A DNA stretch of 64,000 bases from Plantago major (taxonomy: Eukaryota; Streptophyta; Magnoliopsida; Lamiales; Plantaginaceae), in contig CM048840.1 in the NCBI GenBank assembly GCA_026545765.1, positions 54,126,580 through 54,190,579 of the forward strand, given 5' to 3'. Both the position numbers and the translations under genes were made by a program. The stretch's first letter is position 1, and each line of letters begins with the position of its first letter. The notes under the pieces were generated by a model. The model ran no database searches. It saw only the letters and a list, made by a program, of their open reading frames with translations, and was not told the origin of the DNA. Below are positions 24,820 through 37,191 of the stretch, piece after piece.

Positions 24820-26793
24820 CTATTCTCCCCCTTTTTGTGAGGAAAGAAAAGACACTAGAGTGCTTCTGAACTTCAGATTGTTGGAAATCTGCTCATCAAG
24901 TCCTTTGATTTGCTCCAGGATCAGCTTGTCCTGATCAGTTAGGGTACCTGCAGAAAGAGTTTCAATGCTAGGGATCAATGTTGAGCCAACATGTAGGCCA
25001 ACTTTGGAGCGTTGAGCAGCAGCCACAGAACTTTCTGGTGCATCAGCACTGCCTGCGGGAGGAGGAATATTCTCCTCCACATCCATGTCCACAGGAACTT
25101 CAGGATCCACCCATGGAAGATCACAGATCCTGTCATGTGTTTCCAGCAGTTGCTTGGTGACAGTGATGGATTTGAAGCTAGAATGATAGACATCATTGGC
25201 TCTGACCTCAATACCCTGCAACTGAAGAAGTGCAAAGATGGTGGATGGGAGAATCAAATGGCCTCTGATCCCTCTATTCTTGGAATTCTCTAGGTGCTTG
25301 AGAATTCTTTCTCCCAGATTGACGTTGTAGCCCATTTTGATCCTGTAGAGCAACATGGCTGCCTCTTGACTGAGCTTGTTGTTGTTGGAAGATGGCAACC
25401 AGTTGTACAAGCAAATCCTGGCAAGAACAGAGACTAGAGAACAACAATATTTTAAGTCCAAATTCCCACTAGGCCAAGTTTGTAGTTTTCCTGCAGTCAG
25501 TTCCCTAGCAATCTCATCCATAGATACCTCTACAGGGGTTTCAGTCTCATCGATTCCTATACAGCACAGTATTGATATCCTTAGCATTCAAGAAAAATAC
25601 ATCACCCCTAAGATACACACAGTGATGTTTACCATGCCCTTCAACAGCAAAATTCTCAGATAAGTGTGCATAGAATTCTTTGATGATTTCAGGAACAAAG
25701 GCCTCATATTGGGTAACAGCATGATAGAGGCTCCTTTTCTTCAGATAAGCAACTAAATTATACTCTTCAAAAGATTCCTCTTTGATCACTTTTTCAACAT
25801 CCATTGCATTATCTTTGATTTTCCCGTATTTTTCTAAATTCTTGTCAAAGATAGAAAAATGGGAGACATCTTCATCCCAATCGTAACCATCAACATAAAT
25901 AGGCTCGAGGGCTTCATTTACCTCGGGATCTTCAATTTGTTCTTCACCCGTAATGAGATCCTCATCATCAAGAGATTCATCTTCGAGTCATCCTCGCTTC
26001 ATAGTCTTGAGAATCATCGAGCTTCCTTCATCATTGCCCCTCCTCCTCATCTACCATTGATTCATCTTCGCACTCTTCTTACATTTACGGCACATAATCC
26101 TCCAAGTCATCGAATCATCATTCACTTCATTGTTGTTGTCATGAGCAGCCGATGTTGAAACAACATCCTCATCTACATTCATAGGGTCGCTTCTAGTTTT
26201 CTCTGAGTCATCTGACTTCCAATCTTCCACAACAATTGGTTCAGTAGTAGGCTCATTTGCGGGCTTCTCAACACGTTCAGAGTGCGTGTTGGTCTGGTTC
26301 TCATCACCATTCAGGCCATCAGTAGCCTTCTCCTCTTTATTGTCAGCTTGTTGCACATCATCCTTCTCAACAGATAAAGGATTTTGGGGGTTTTCTCCAA
26401 GATCTGCATGTTGAACTTCAGTTTGTTCAACATCTTTCCTAGCATCCTCCATGGCAGTATCTTTCTCTACCCTCATTGGGCTTTCATCATCATCCCTCAG
26501 ATCCTTTGGCAGTTCGACCGGTGCAGTTCCCAAATTAACAAGGGTTAGGGTTTTGATGGAGAAGACTCGGTTTGGGGTTTTTCAGGTTGAGTAGGTGATG
26601 TTGGAGATGGAGATGGTGGTTTTGGTACTGGAGATGGGGATTTTTCAACATCCTCTTCCGATCCCTCACTTAGCTCAGAGACTGGAATCACGATATCGGC
26701 CGGTTCTGCACGGATGGGGAGAGGGTATGCTTGCTCCCCCTCAGGTGTTTGCAAAGAAAATCCGGGCATGTTGGGTTTTGTTGGAGAAGACAT
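24820..26793 (-). pseudogene. Third ORF of copia element A ('putative plant transposon protein' family), frameshifted
   Basis: The start is ATG 26793 (MSSPTKPNMPGFS). Order of parts: a Pro/Ser-rich N-terminus with GEQAYPLPIRAEP, a long acidic low-complexity stretch (26533-26051), then a conserved globular region: EFYAHLSENF, HCVYLRGDVFFLNA, SMDEIARELTAGK, SLVSVLARICLYNWLPSSN, AAMLLYRIKMGYNVNLGER, RGHLILPSTIFALLQLQG, and a charged tail ending LVSFLSSQKGGE. This order matches what I know of the plant 'putative plant transposon protein' family (Pfam Transposase_32-like). Frame changes lie near 26540, 25810-26050 and 25590. It occupies the place where SIRE elements can carry an envelope-like ORF. 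Function unknown. The same ORF is present in element B. Confidence 0.72.
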
Positions 26794-27419
26794 TGTCCAG
26801 ATGATTTTGTGAGTGCAGAGATGAAGGAGGATGAGCGGGAGAGGAAGTGTTTGAGTGTGACAGGTGAATAGTGTGTGAAAGGTGAAGAGTTTTCTTGAAT
26901 AGTGTGTGTGAAAGGCTTGGGAGTAGTAAAAAAAAACTACTTTTGGGTTTTAGATGTGATGATTGTGGTTAGGTGGGCGGCAGTTTGTTGAGTGGTGGAG
27001 AAGTGGGCTAATGGGAGAGAGCAAAATGGTTGGAAGATTGAGTTTTTGGTTTGGTTTGCTTCAACGATCATAAACATATATATCAAAGCACAGACCAAGA
27101 TCTGTACACAACTGTTAATATGAGATTAAGGAAAGCAAATGAAAACCATATCAATTAGGTCAATCATGAAGAAGATTCTCAAAGCTCAACTTAGGGAGGT
27201 ACATTTTTGGTTTGGGAAACAAATCAAGATCAAGTATGAGTAAGAAACCTAACAGATTCCCAAAAATGACGGATATAATAAAAAAGTACCCCCCCTCAAA
27301 CCCAACCCAAAAACACATTTGAAAAAAAAAACACATAGAGAGCACAAAACAAAAAAAATCACAGCAAAAGAGCAAATAGTACTTCAAGCACAGTCAATGT
27401 TGACTCAACATTGATGACA

Positions 27420-28100
27420 ACATCGAAAAATCAGACCACTCTTAATGTAAGTCAGCCAGGAAACCAAGTCTCAAAATGTGCAGATTCGAATAACACCACT
27501 GATGCTGCAGGCAAAGACAGAGAGAGAAAGGAATACCAATGAAACACACTCAACATTGCCTCAAAAAGTAAATTGAAAAATCAGCACAAGTTTGAGTGGG
27601 GGTGACCATGAGACCGTGAACCATGTCAAATAATTAGAACACGTATGAATCCGCTCCAAAGCCGAAGCCTATGCGGAGTTAGGCAAACACACGTCTCATG
27701 GCATAAAATCACTCATTTGACCACATTGGGTAATTTGGTACTCAGAAAGTGAACCAGCAACATTACGAGAATCAGCACTTTTGTGCGTGTCGGTTTCCAG
27801 TACAGGCTATCAACCCTCATGACATATGACACATTGGCCACGTCGATATCTAGATAGTATTTAAAATCTGCCCAACACGATCCTTGACGGAAACACTTCG
27901 AGCCCTTTTTATCATAATTCATTAGATTTATTAGCATAAAGGACAGGAGGCAACATCAAGTGCGAGTCAAGGTACGAGTAAAAATAGCCAAAAAGCGCAA
28001 AAGTGGGTTTTACATAAAGCAAACACACATGAGACTCGATCCCTTTCAACCTTGGTTTCAAATAGCCTTTCAAACCCTAAGCATCACCACTGTAAGCTAC
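27420..28100 (-). repeat. Leader-like segment shared with element B
   Basis: Lies between the third ORF and the end of RNase H. Aligns with 44465-45140 of element B at high identity although it has no long ORF. A 60-70-codon minus-strand ORF (27937-27713, with DIDVANVSYV and LYWKPTRTKVLILV) is conserved in B (44941-44759). It may be the leader of a spliced third-ORF RNA, or a small peptide. It also resembles 961-1080. Confidence 0.7.
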
Positions 28101-28196
28101 AAAACAGAATGACCATAGACAGTCTGAAGCAGAGCACAGAAACACACAGTAGAACTAAAAAAGCAAAAAGAAAACAGCATCACTTATTCTTATTTT

Positions 28197-28229
28197 CCAA
28201 TGTTGACCGTGATGTTGAGTCAACATTGG
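28197..28229. repeat. Palindromic CCAATGTTGA…TCAACATTGG
   Basis: Ten-base inverted arms CCAATGTTGA and TCAACATTGG flank a short core that itself contains GATGTTGA. An equivalent stands at 45257-45289 in element B, both just after the pol stop codon. Confidence 0.7.
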
Positions 28230-28245
28230 TACTCAACAATGACCG

Positions 28246-29925
28246 TCACAGAGAGCACATACCGAGAGATCTCCGAAGACTGAAGAATCTCTCACTATCT
28301 AAGCGTTTGGTAAAAATATCTGCAAGTTGATTTGTTGTGTCTATGTGTTCTATGTCAATCACTTGCTTATTGACCAAGTCCCTAAGGAAATGATGCCTAA
28401 TATCTATGTGCTTAGTGCGGGAATGCTGAACATGATTCTTAGAAATATGTATGGCACTTAAGTTATCACAAAACATCAAAAGAGTGTCACTTTGAAACCC
28501 ATATTCATGCAGCATATTGTTCAACCAAATTAGTTGAGACACACAACTCCCAGCAGCTACATATTCAGATTCAGCAGTTGAGAGAGACACACAATTTTGT
28601 TTCTTACTATACCATGACACAAGATTTGGTCCAAGATAAAAACAACCTCCACTAGTTGATTTTCGATCATCTAAGTCACCAGCCCAATCAGAATCACTAA
28701 ATCCCAACAGATTAGTGTTTGGATCACATGCATACCATAATCCAAGATTAACAGTTCCTGATATATATCTAATGATTCTTTTGACAGTAGTTAAGTGAGG
28801 TGTTTTGGGTTTGGATTGATACTTGGCACATACACAAACAGAGAACATGATGTCAGGTGTGGTGGATGAGAGATACAGGAGACTTCCAATCATTGATCTA
28901 TACAATGTTGGGTCAACATCGTCCCCAATATTAGTTTTGCTGAGTTTCAGAGCAGTAGCCATGGGAGTGCTGCAAGGTTTGGCATTTTCCAGACCAAATT
29001 TTTTGATAAGATTCTTGGCATATTTCTCTTGAGAGATAAAGAGGCCATCCTGTTTTTGTTGTATCTGGAGCCCCAAGAAGAAACTGAGTTCACCAATCAT
29101 ACTCATCTCAAAGGTTCCTGTCATGGCTTGAACAAAAGTTTCTAGCAAAGAGGGGTTAGTAGCACCGAAGACAATATCATCAACATAGATTTGAGCAATT
29201 CTGAGTATCTCCTTGTAGTTTTTTCGCGTGTTTCCCCTCAGTGTTCTCCCTCCTGGATTTCCAATTACCTGTGAACTGGGATGATCTTTGCGAATTCTGG
29301 GAGGAGGATCCTTACGTGAGTCAGGTTCAGGAGAACTTTGCGGCATAGGTGCAGCATTAATGCCAGAGGCATTATCAGATTCAGCCTCAGTCTCACTGTG
29401 GGGATCAGCTTGTTCTTCATCATCAGGAGTGAAAATCTGGGATGTTGAACTGGATGTTGAGTCAACATTGCACAGGGGGGATGTTGGCACAATATTGCCC
29501 TCATCATGGATTCTTTCACTTTGATCAGCAGCAGAAGTCATAATGTCTGGAACGTTCCCATGTGTAGAAGAGTCCGGGGTTGTGTCAATAACCTGTTTAG
29601 CACCTGCAGAAATCTTCTTCTGGGCATAGGGCTCAGAGTCATCAAATGAAACATTCACAGATTCTTGTATAGTTTGCAATCTAGGATTGTATATTCTGTA
29701 CGCATGACTATTTTGTGAGTACCCTACAAAGATTTCTTTGTCACTTTTAGCATCAAACTTCCCTAGATGTTCCCTATCATTGAGTATGTAACACACACAT
29801 CCAAAGACATGAAAGTACTTAAGATTGGGTTTTCTACCTTTCAAAATCTCATAGGGAGTGGTCAGAGTACCTGGACGAAGATAGACACGGTTGATTATGT
29901 GACGGTGTTCATACTTCAAATTCAC
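28246..29925 (-). pseudogene. Copia element A: integrase C-terminus, truncated RT and RNase H
   Basis: One open frame of 559 codons. It begins with the copia integrase C-terminal region (HIINRVYLRPG, FGCVCYIL, FVGYS), passes a variable linker, then jumps from RKNYKE straight to AQIYVDDIVFG, the YVDD catalytic core. The RT fingers and first palm part found in element B between these points (about 250 codons) are missing, yet the frame is kept. RT thumb and RNase H follow: GFSDSDWAGDLDDRKSTSGG, STAESEYVAA and the end LADIFTKRLDSERFF. Without the deleted part it cannot be an active RT. Confidence 0.88.
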
Positions 29926-31745
29926 AACCTTTTTGACAGGTTCATTGAGCTCAACATTACTCTGGCCATTTCTTGAAAAGTCCTGTTTTTCCTTTCAGCA
30001 ACACCATTTTGTTGTGGTGTCTTAGGAGCTGAGTATTCATGCATGATCCTTTTCTTTTCATAGTACTTATCAAAAAATTGATTCTTTACCATAATAGCGT
30101 ACTGATTACAACATTTTGCATGCCAGTTTTTGAAGGATTCAAAAGTTTCAGATTTTTCTTTCAAAAAACTAACCCAAGTATATCTAGAGAAATCATCAAC
30201 TATAACGTAGATCTACCAGGCTCCTCCCAAACTTTTAGCTTCTACAGGACCCATGAGATCCATATGCAAGAGTTCAAAGCAGTTAAAAGTACCTCTTTTT
30301 TGTCCTTCAACCTGGAGTGGCTAGTGTACTGCCTTGGTTTGTTTTCCCAGAAGACAGTCACCACACACATGCTTCCCTGCATTGGTAAGCTTCGGCACAC
30401 CTGTCACAACATTGTGTTTGATGATCTTCTCCAGATTCCTGTAATTGACATGTCCTAATTTCTTGTGCCACAATGTTGCATCATCATGTTAAGCAACATT
30501 GCACTTGAGAGGAACGGCCATCACATAGCAGTTGTCTTAAGATCTAACACCTGTCATCACAGTTAATTTGTCCACACAAGTATAGACTTTGCAAGAACGT
30601 TTATCAAACTTGACTTTCAGATCATCATCACACAGGTGGCTTATACTGACAAGATTAGCCGTTAAACCTTCAACAAGAAGAACATTTGAAAGTTTAGGAT
30701 ATCCTTCAAGGCACAGTGTTCCCTTTCCAAGGATTTTGCTTTGGTATCCTCCTCCATATGTCACTGTACTTGTCTTTTGAGAGACAAAATTTGACAAGTT
30801 TGAAGGGTTACCAGTCATGTGCCTAGAGCAACCACTGTCGAAGTACCATTTTCCTGCATTGTTAGGAGAAGTAGCAACAGAAAAAGCAACATTGCAAGTA
30901 TATTTTTCTTTAGCTACCCAAATCTGTTTCAAACCATTCTTGTGTTTTCTTATCTGTCCTGGAGGTTTACCTCGTTTAGGAGAACCAGGGATAGACTTCA
31001 GAGACTTAGAATTACATATTTCAGTCCCTGTTGAAGTGGATGTTGTCACAACATCGCAGCTAACATCGGATTCACTGTTTTGTTTGCTAGAGGCAAGGAG
31101 GGAGGGATTCTTGGAGAGGTCACTGAGGTTGGAGGAATCAACATGTTCCCTTTTTAAATCCTTTTGGTACTTGAAATAGTAAGGTTTTTTGCGACTAAGT
31201 TTGTGACAGTAAGTGCACACAAAAATTTCTTTTTCTTTGACAAACACAGGACCTTTTATGAGCTCAGAAAGAGGTTTGACAACATCTGGGGTTTCAGGGT
31301 TAACAGTGCAGTTCATGTTGCACTCAAGTTTCTTATCAAAAGAAGTATCATAACTGCCAGTGTACCCTAGACCAGTAGTCCCATCATTATCGATATCAAG
31401 CATATCATTAAGTCTAGAAGTAGAGGAGTTCCACTTTGCAATTACCTTCTTTTCATTAGATAGTTCAGTGGTTACCTTGAACAGTTCAGTGTCCTTCTTT
31501 GTTAGTTCAGCTTCCAGTTTGACAATGGTGTCTCTCAGATTGTCATTCTCCTTCTCAGTTTTCTTGAGGAGTTTTTTGAGTGTCTTCCATTCACTGAAGA
31601 GTTTCTCATACATTTGTTGCAGATCCTTCACCATTTGTTCCGCACTGGTTTCCTCTTCTGAAGGACTATCTGTATCAAAATCCACAGAACCATGTCGACA
31701 CAAAACATCAGAAATTCCTGATTTCTCAGGGTTGGTTAGTGTCAA
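29926..31745 (-). pseudogene. Copia element A: protease and integrase core
   Basis: 31745-30537 is open and covers a coiled-coil stretch, a CYxC-type knuckle remnant and the aspartic protease FDSGCSRHMTGN. After a stop at 30537 the frame resumes with the integrase zinc finger (WHKKLGHVNYRN … CGDC), LLHMDLMGPVE (first catalytic D) and QQNGVAERKNR (catalytic E). The middle block RSDHGKEF, present in element B at about 47735, is deleted, so the second catalytic Asp is absent. Two further in-frame stops lie in the same domain. Confidence 0.85.
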
Positions 31746-31786
31746 AATTTCACAGTTCTCAGAGTCATCATAGTCAAAGAAGATTT

Positions 31787-32952
31787 CTACTCCTGATGTT
31801 GAATTGTCGATGTTGTCCCAACTTTGGTCATCAACATTGTAAGTGGATGAAAGGAGAGCTCTGGCATTGGTAGTTGAATCATCTTCTTTTTCTTCACCTT
31901 CATGTTCTTCATCTGAAACATCACTGAGACAAGCAAGAAGATTCTTTTTCTCCTTTTTGAGATTGTTAGCACATTCATTTTGATAATGACCCCACCCTTG
32001 GCATTCAAAACATCTAATCTTACTAAGAGGAGTGCGATTAAAATCAGATTCAGAGCTAGTCTTGGAAGCAGAACCAGTTTTGAAAGTATTGGTTTTCTTT
32101 TTGAAATTTTTGGTTCCACTCGAGGATCCTTGACCAGAGTTTTTTTCTGAATCTAAGTTTGTTGAACTTCCTCACAAGATTGTTGTAAGCTTCCTCAGTC
32201 CTATTGTCAGACTCATCACTACTACTATCATGCTCTGAAGATTTAGCTTTAGACTTAGAGTGAAGGGAGATACTATGGGTTTTCATACCTTGTCTCTCAT
32301 TTTCATTTGGTTCAAAAAAATTTAAATTGTTCAACAAGGTGTGAAAATCCATAGTTGCCAAGTTATGAGTGTCTTCCAAAATAGTGACTTTGGTATTAAA
32401 TCTTGAGGAAAGAGATCGAACAGCTTTGGAAACAAGTTGCCTATTAGAAATAGCTTCTCCCAGTCTTTGGACTTCATTGGAGAGAGTTAAAAGTTTTTCA
32501 AAATAAGAGTCAATTGTTTCTTCCTCTGCCATTCTTAGATTTTCAAATTGAGACCAAAGCATTCTAAGTTTAGTTTGTTTGACACTAGCATCCCCTTCAC
32601 AATGACTCTGAAGCAAATCCCAAGCTTGTTTTGCAGTAGTGCAGTTTTGAATAATTTTAAACATAAGAGCATCTACATGACCAAAAATAGCATTTAAGGC
32701 CTTTTCATTGTAAGAGGTAAGAAGTATGTCACCTGCAGTGAAGCGTTCTTCAGGAATGGGGACAATGTCACCATCAGCATCAGGTCCTTCAGTTGGCCAG
32801 GTGTATCCTTCCAGAATGGATCTCCAAGCACGGCCATCAAGGGACTTGATGTATGTCCTCATCCGAATTTCCCAGTAATGGTAGTTGGACCCATCAAGCA
32901 CATGAGGTCTGTTGTAGTTTGCATCCATTGCAGTAGTACCAAATCCAGACAC
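31787..32952 (-). pseudogene. Copia element A gag
   Basis: Starts at ATG 32952 (or 32928, MDANYN, aligned with element B's start). It has the copia gag block LDGSNYHYWEIRMRTYIKS and LRMAEEETIDSYFEK. A frameshift near 32110 separates the main part from the CCHC zinc knuckle (CFECQGWGHYQNECAN), which lies in the other frame at about 32015-31970. SIRE-type gags have this order. Binds genomic RNA and forms the particle. Confidence 0.85.
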
Positions 32953-32968
32953 CAGTAGTTAGGTGGCT

Positions 32969-32981
32969 GGCTCTGATGCCA
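32969..32981 (-). promoter_or_regulatory. Primer binding site, initiator tRNA-Met
   Basis: The minus strand reads TGGCATCAGAGCC two bases inside the 5' LTR, one mismatch from the TGGTATCAGAGCC site of most plant copia elements. Confidence 0.88.
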
Positions 32982-32983
32982 CT

Positions 32984-33839
32984 TGTTAGAACGTAGGATC
33001 CCGGATTGGTACTTGGAATAAGTTCAATAGACAATGTTGCCAACAATGTTGTTCAACAATGTCTTCAACACAGTAAACAAAAGCTAGCGGATGAATATGA
33101 ATGAAACTTCTATTACCAAGCCAACATATATAAATATGTTGGCCACGCCTTTAGGCAAAATATCTACTGACAGGAAAAGTAGATCTAATCAACTAGGTTT
33201 AATACAATCGCAGATGATTGATTAAACAAACAAAACCAGCCCTAGAAGAACTAACAGTAAAAGCTATTCTAGGTTGATATTTGAAAGAGTTATTCCAACA
33301 ATGAATACTCTTAGACAAACTCTAAAGCTAGCAGAAAATAAGAAGCCTAAACTCTTTAATAAAATCTTGATTGATCACCAAGAAAGGCCTCTCAGTTGCT
33401 CGGCTGAATCCTTGTATATATACTTGAGATATCGACAGCTTCCATCCAAGTCGAAAGGCAATAGGATCTCAGCAAAGGCAATTTTCTTTGTCTTGTTTTC
33501 TTCAATATACGCATAGAAGGAATTTTTCCATATTTTGATTCTTCATAAAATATATTCCTTCTTGCTTTCACCACAAGTTGTTCTTTTTCCTTAAATCGTC
33601 TCTTGTTCGATTTGTAAATACTTCCAGTCCAAGTTTCCTGTCCAATGTGCTTTGTTCTTGATGTTGACTGCAATGTTATATCTTAATTGTTATGCCAGCA
33701 TTGAATTCTATCCTGTCATAATGTTATACAACATTGGTAGTCCTGCAGCTTCACAAACAAACAACAACAACAAACACAAACTTGGAACTAATTATTGAAA
33801 GACAAGATTATCAAAACACAAGTGCATACTGCACTTTCA
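32984..33839 (-). repeat. 5' LTR of copia element A (856 bp)
   Basis: Begins TGAAAGTGCAGTATG (33839, minus) and ends CGTTCTAACA (32984) next to the primer site. Contains two CAATGTTG words in its inner part (33036-33065). Confidence 0.92.
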
Positions 33840-34035
33840 TCACCCTTAATACCTCCCTAGGAAATCGCTCCCAATCTGCAAACTCGTACGACTTAAGCAC
33901 CAAGTTCCTGCACCTAATCCAATACCAAACATTGCGCTTGATGGATTCAAAAGTCACAGTTGGGGAAGATAGAATTCCTTGGAAAACGCGCTCGTTCCTT
34001 GCTTTCCATATATGCCAAAGAATTCCATGCCACAC
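33840..34035 (-). pseudogene. LINE fragment downstream of RT
   Basis: Minus-strand reading MWHGILWHIWKARNERVFQG and then WERFPREVLRV is typical of the region after the zinc-binding domain in plant LINEs. It abuts the LTR of element A. The other LINE piece at 23300-23440 lies on the far side of A in an order that does not fit one simple LINE, so they may come from two copies or a rearrangement. Confidence 0.6.
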
Positions 34036-34844
34036 GATTATTTATTAAAATTGAGAAGTGTTCAGTAATAAACTGTTACTTTTAGATTTGAAAATTACTA
34101 TACTAAATGGATATTATATTATATTATATTATATTATAAGTTTTATTATAAGAGAGTAAGTTGCTTAAGTTTGGTACAAAGTGAATGGACCACTTTGCCC
34201 TTAATGAATTTTACATTTTGCCCTCCTTCAAAGGAGTTTCTTGTCAAATGCTAAAAGAAAATAGTAATTATTTTTTTTATATTACAAAAATACATTTTAT
34301 TAACAACATAAACATTTTGATTAATAACATTGATAATTTTGTTGATAGCATAGGTCCATCTCCAAATAAGTTATCTAGAGACGTTTTACTCACTTTAAAC
34401 CCTGATATTTCCATCTATTTTTGTGAGTTTATAGAATCTCTTTCCTAAAATTATGTTAATTGTTTTCATAACAAATACTTACGTGATGTTATAGTGTGTA
34501 ATTGGCACCGCACTAAGCGCAGTGCGTTCTCACTAGTTTAAATTATAAGGGGAAACAACCTCTCACCTACCATATGAAATTCATATAGTGTATAAGAATT
34601 TTATAGTGATTACGTCCCTATCATCTACTACTAAGTCGTAATTATTTGATTAATTTGCTAGTAGATAGAATTTTTTAGTCAATGAATCATGATAAAATGA
34701 ATAAAGTCAACTTTTTTGCTCGAGTCAACGATATTTTATTACATACTATTCAAGTACTCTCCTTGATCACTACTGCCTAAACAAAATTACTTCATTAATC
34801 ATTAGTCCCCTGCACTAACTCACAACTATCATACTCCTCATCAC
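34036..34844. other. AT-rich spacer with (TATTA)n and a dispersed repeat
   Basis: A (ATATT)n run lies at 34108-34136. Positions 34262-34390 resemble 55362-55470 (both contain TTTTATTAACAA, TTTTGATTAATAACAT and a TGATAxxATAGGT end), so they are copies of one short dispersed repeat. No gene seen before the receptor-kinase start at 34845. Confidence 0.55.
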
Positions 34845-37191
34845 ATGAATCCCAATCTTTCTTCATGTCTTTCCATCCTCAATTTCATATTCACCATAAC
34901 ATTTCTGATCCTGCTCTAAGCCGCAAATGGAGCACTCCTTCCAGAAGAATTTTACAATTCGTGCAACGACACATACACCTGTGGCAATGGACTGATCAAC
35001 AATATAGGGTACTCTTTTCGGAGTTCACTTGATCCTGCCTTTTGTGGTCATCCTGGTTTCGTTCTGGAATGTGATCCGGTAACCAACTACACCACTATTG
35101 AAATTGTGAACTCTAGGTACATCATCCTGACAATCGACCAAAATACTCAAATGATGACACTTGTAAGAGAAGACATGGCACTCGGAAGTTGTCCACACCA
35201 AATGGTTAACACCACTCTAGATTTTGACATATTCAGTTACACTGATGGCTCCACCAATTACACGTTCTTGTTCAGGTGCCCTGATTCTGATCATCCTTCT
35301 GGAATTGGTACTTGTCCCGATGATGATAGCGTATATGTGGTTCAAGGAAGTCATGGACCTGGAAACTGCAATAGTAGTGTCATCGTTCCAATTTCTTTAA
35401 CAGGCTATCAGGCAAGAACTGATCAAGTTCTTTGGGCAGGTTTCGAGGTTATGTGGATTATAGATAGCAGTCCTTGCTGGGATTGTACAGAGTCCAATGG
35501 AAGATGTGGATTTGATTATGAAACAAATCAGACAACTTGCGTATGTCCTGATTCACCCTCGGTTTCTTACACCTGCATTGCGGATCAGAAGAAAGTCAAG
35601 ACGCCATCCCAGCCGGGTAGGTATTACTTTCTCGCGTCCCAATTTTCATTTCTTTTGGAACAACATCAGCGAAGTATAGGTTACCATCAAATTAACCAAA
35701 TTAAGCCAGTACCGAAACTTTATGCTCAGATTGAAGGGGCAAGCTCCCTGCTCTTGGTGCTTTTCCGCTCCGATCTGGAGCTCTTAACCGAGCTTCCTCT
35801 AGAACATAGATTCAGTTTATTTATTTTTTAGAGTTTCACAATATAAATATAAAACTATCCAAGTCTCTCTAGCTATATGATAAGCCTTTGAGGTTTCTCC
35901 ATTCCTGGCTGATTCTGAATATTTCACTTCTGTAGGGAGAAAGGCAGTCATCCTTATAATTGTGCTTCAGCAGTTGCAGTTACTTTGACCATTGGAACAC
36001 TAACCGGAATTTATATGAGGAAGAGAAGAAGATTACGGAAGATTCAGGGTGCGGAAATAGGTAAGTATGTAATATACAACATTCGCCTGCAGTTTTATGC
36101 AAGTATGTAATATGTACAACATTCGCCTGTTTTAGGTAATTGACTTGATATCAATTCTCTTACAGGCACCTCCAATGTATCGTCCAAAACTGACATTGAA
36201 CTATTCCTGAAGAACAATCAAAATCTTGCTCCAAAACGATACAAATACTCCCAACTTAAGAAAATCACCAATTCATTTGATGACATGTTAGGGAAAGGAG
36301 GCTTCAGGAGTGTCTATAAAGGAAAGTTAAAGGATGGTCGTCTTGTGGCAGTAAAGGTACTGAACGATTTGAAAGCTAATGGAGAAGAATTCATGAATGA
36401 GGTTGCAAGTATAAGTAGAACTTCCCACATAAACATTGTTACTCTTGTTGGGTTATGCTACGAGAGTTCCAAAAGAGCTCTCATTTATGAGTTCATGCCA
36501 AATTGTTCTCTCGAGAGGTTCTTAACTTCAACTACAGAAGGTGAATTAGGATGGGAAAAGTTATTTTAGATTACTTGCTCAAGGACTTGAGTACTTGCAT
36601 CAAGGATGCAACACCCGAATTCTTCACCTCGACATAAAGCCTCATAATATTCTCCTGGATAAGGACTTGCAACCAAAAATACCTGACTTTGGCCTCGTAA
36701 AACTGTGCCCTGATAGAGCCAGCATCATATCGATTTTGGGTGCAAGAGGGACGGTGGGGTACATTGCTCCAGAAGTAGTTTTTCGACATATGGGAGGTGT
36801 TTCTCATAAGTCTGATGTTTATAGTTTTGGAATGTTGATGTTGGAGATGGTAGGAGGGAGGAAAAAAGAAGTTGACTCGGGAGTCGAAAAGTCGAGTGAT
36901 GCTTATTTTCCAGATTGGATATACAAACAACTTGAACTGAATGCTGATAATGGTCAGCTGGTTATTGGTGATATTGGGGATCCAAATGAATGCGAATTGG
37001 TAAAGAGGAAATTGACAATTATAGGCTTGTGGTGTATACAGACTAATCCAAATCAGAGGCCATCCATAAACAAAGTGGTAGAAATGCTAGAAGGACAACT
37101 GGAATCCTTGCAAATACCACCCGAGCCTCATTTGTTTTCACCTGCTGAATTGATAGCTGAAGAAGCTTCAACATTTGGATCGGCACTATAG
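34845..37191 (+). pseudogene. LRK10L/wall-associated-type receptor-like kinase, broken
   Basis: ATG 34845 opens a signal peptide interrupted by TAA at 34917-34919; the same frame then runs through a cysteine-rich galacturonan-binding-type ectodomain (YNSCNDTYTCG, FCGHPGF) and a C-terminal Cys block (CWDCTESNGRCGFD, CVCPD) to a donor near 35617. A membrane exon (about 35938-36060) has a frameshift in the helix before MRKRRRLRKIQG. The kinase exon (36166-37191) has [30 protein letters not shown] (catalytic Asp kept), DFGLVKL and GTVGYIAPEV, with a frameshift at about 36560-36590 where roughly 10 bp are missing. Family role: membrane receptor kinase in defence or wall sensing. With one stop and at least two frameshifts it is a pseudogene. 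Confidence 0.85.

Larger units (their letters stand above)
23774..33839 (-). mobile_element. Ty1/copia element A, SIRE/Maximus-like, with third ORF
   Basis: LTRs at 23774-24625 (3') and 32984-33839 (5') enclose, on the minus strand, an initiator-tRNA-Met primer site (32981-32969), gag, protease, integrase, RT/RNase H, a long leader-like segment, a third ORF and a purine tract. The gag type and the presence of a further ORF after RNase H fit the SIRE/Maximus lineage. The LTRs differ at about 14 of 852 positions plus a 4-bp indel, making this the youngest insertion. Flanking bases (TCTAC left, TCACC right) do not form a perfect duplication. Integrase has lost one catalytic Asp block and RT its N-terminal half, so it cannot move by itself. 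Confidence 0.9.

Noticed and set aside
27590..27720. tRNA-derived SINE inside the element A leader
   Set aside because: I looked for RNA polymerase III A and B boxes near 27600-27720 and 44640-44760 and saw no convincing GGTTCRANNCC motif or A-rich tail with a duplication.
23300..34035. One LINE split by copia element A
   Set aside because: On the minus strand the post-zinc-finger part (33840-34035) would come before the zinc finger (23300-23440), the reverse of LINE order, and the target bases do not match.
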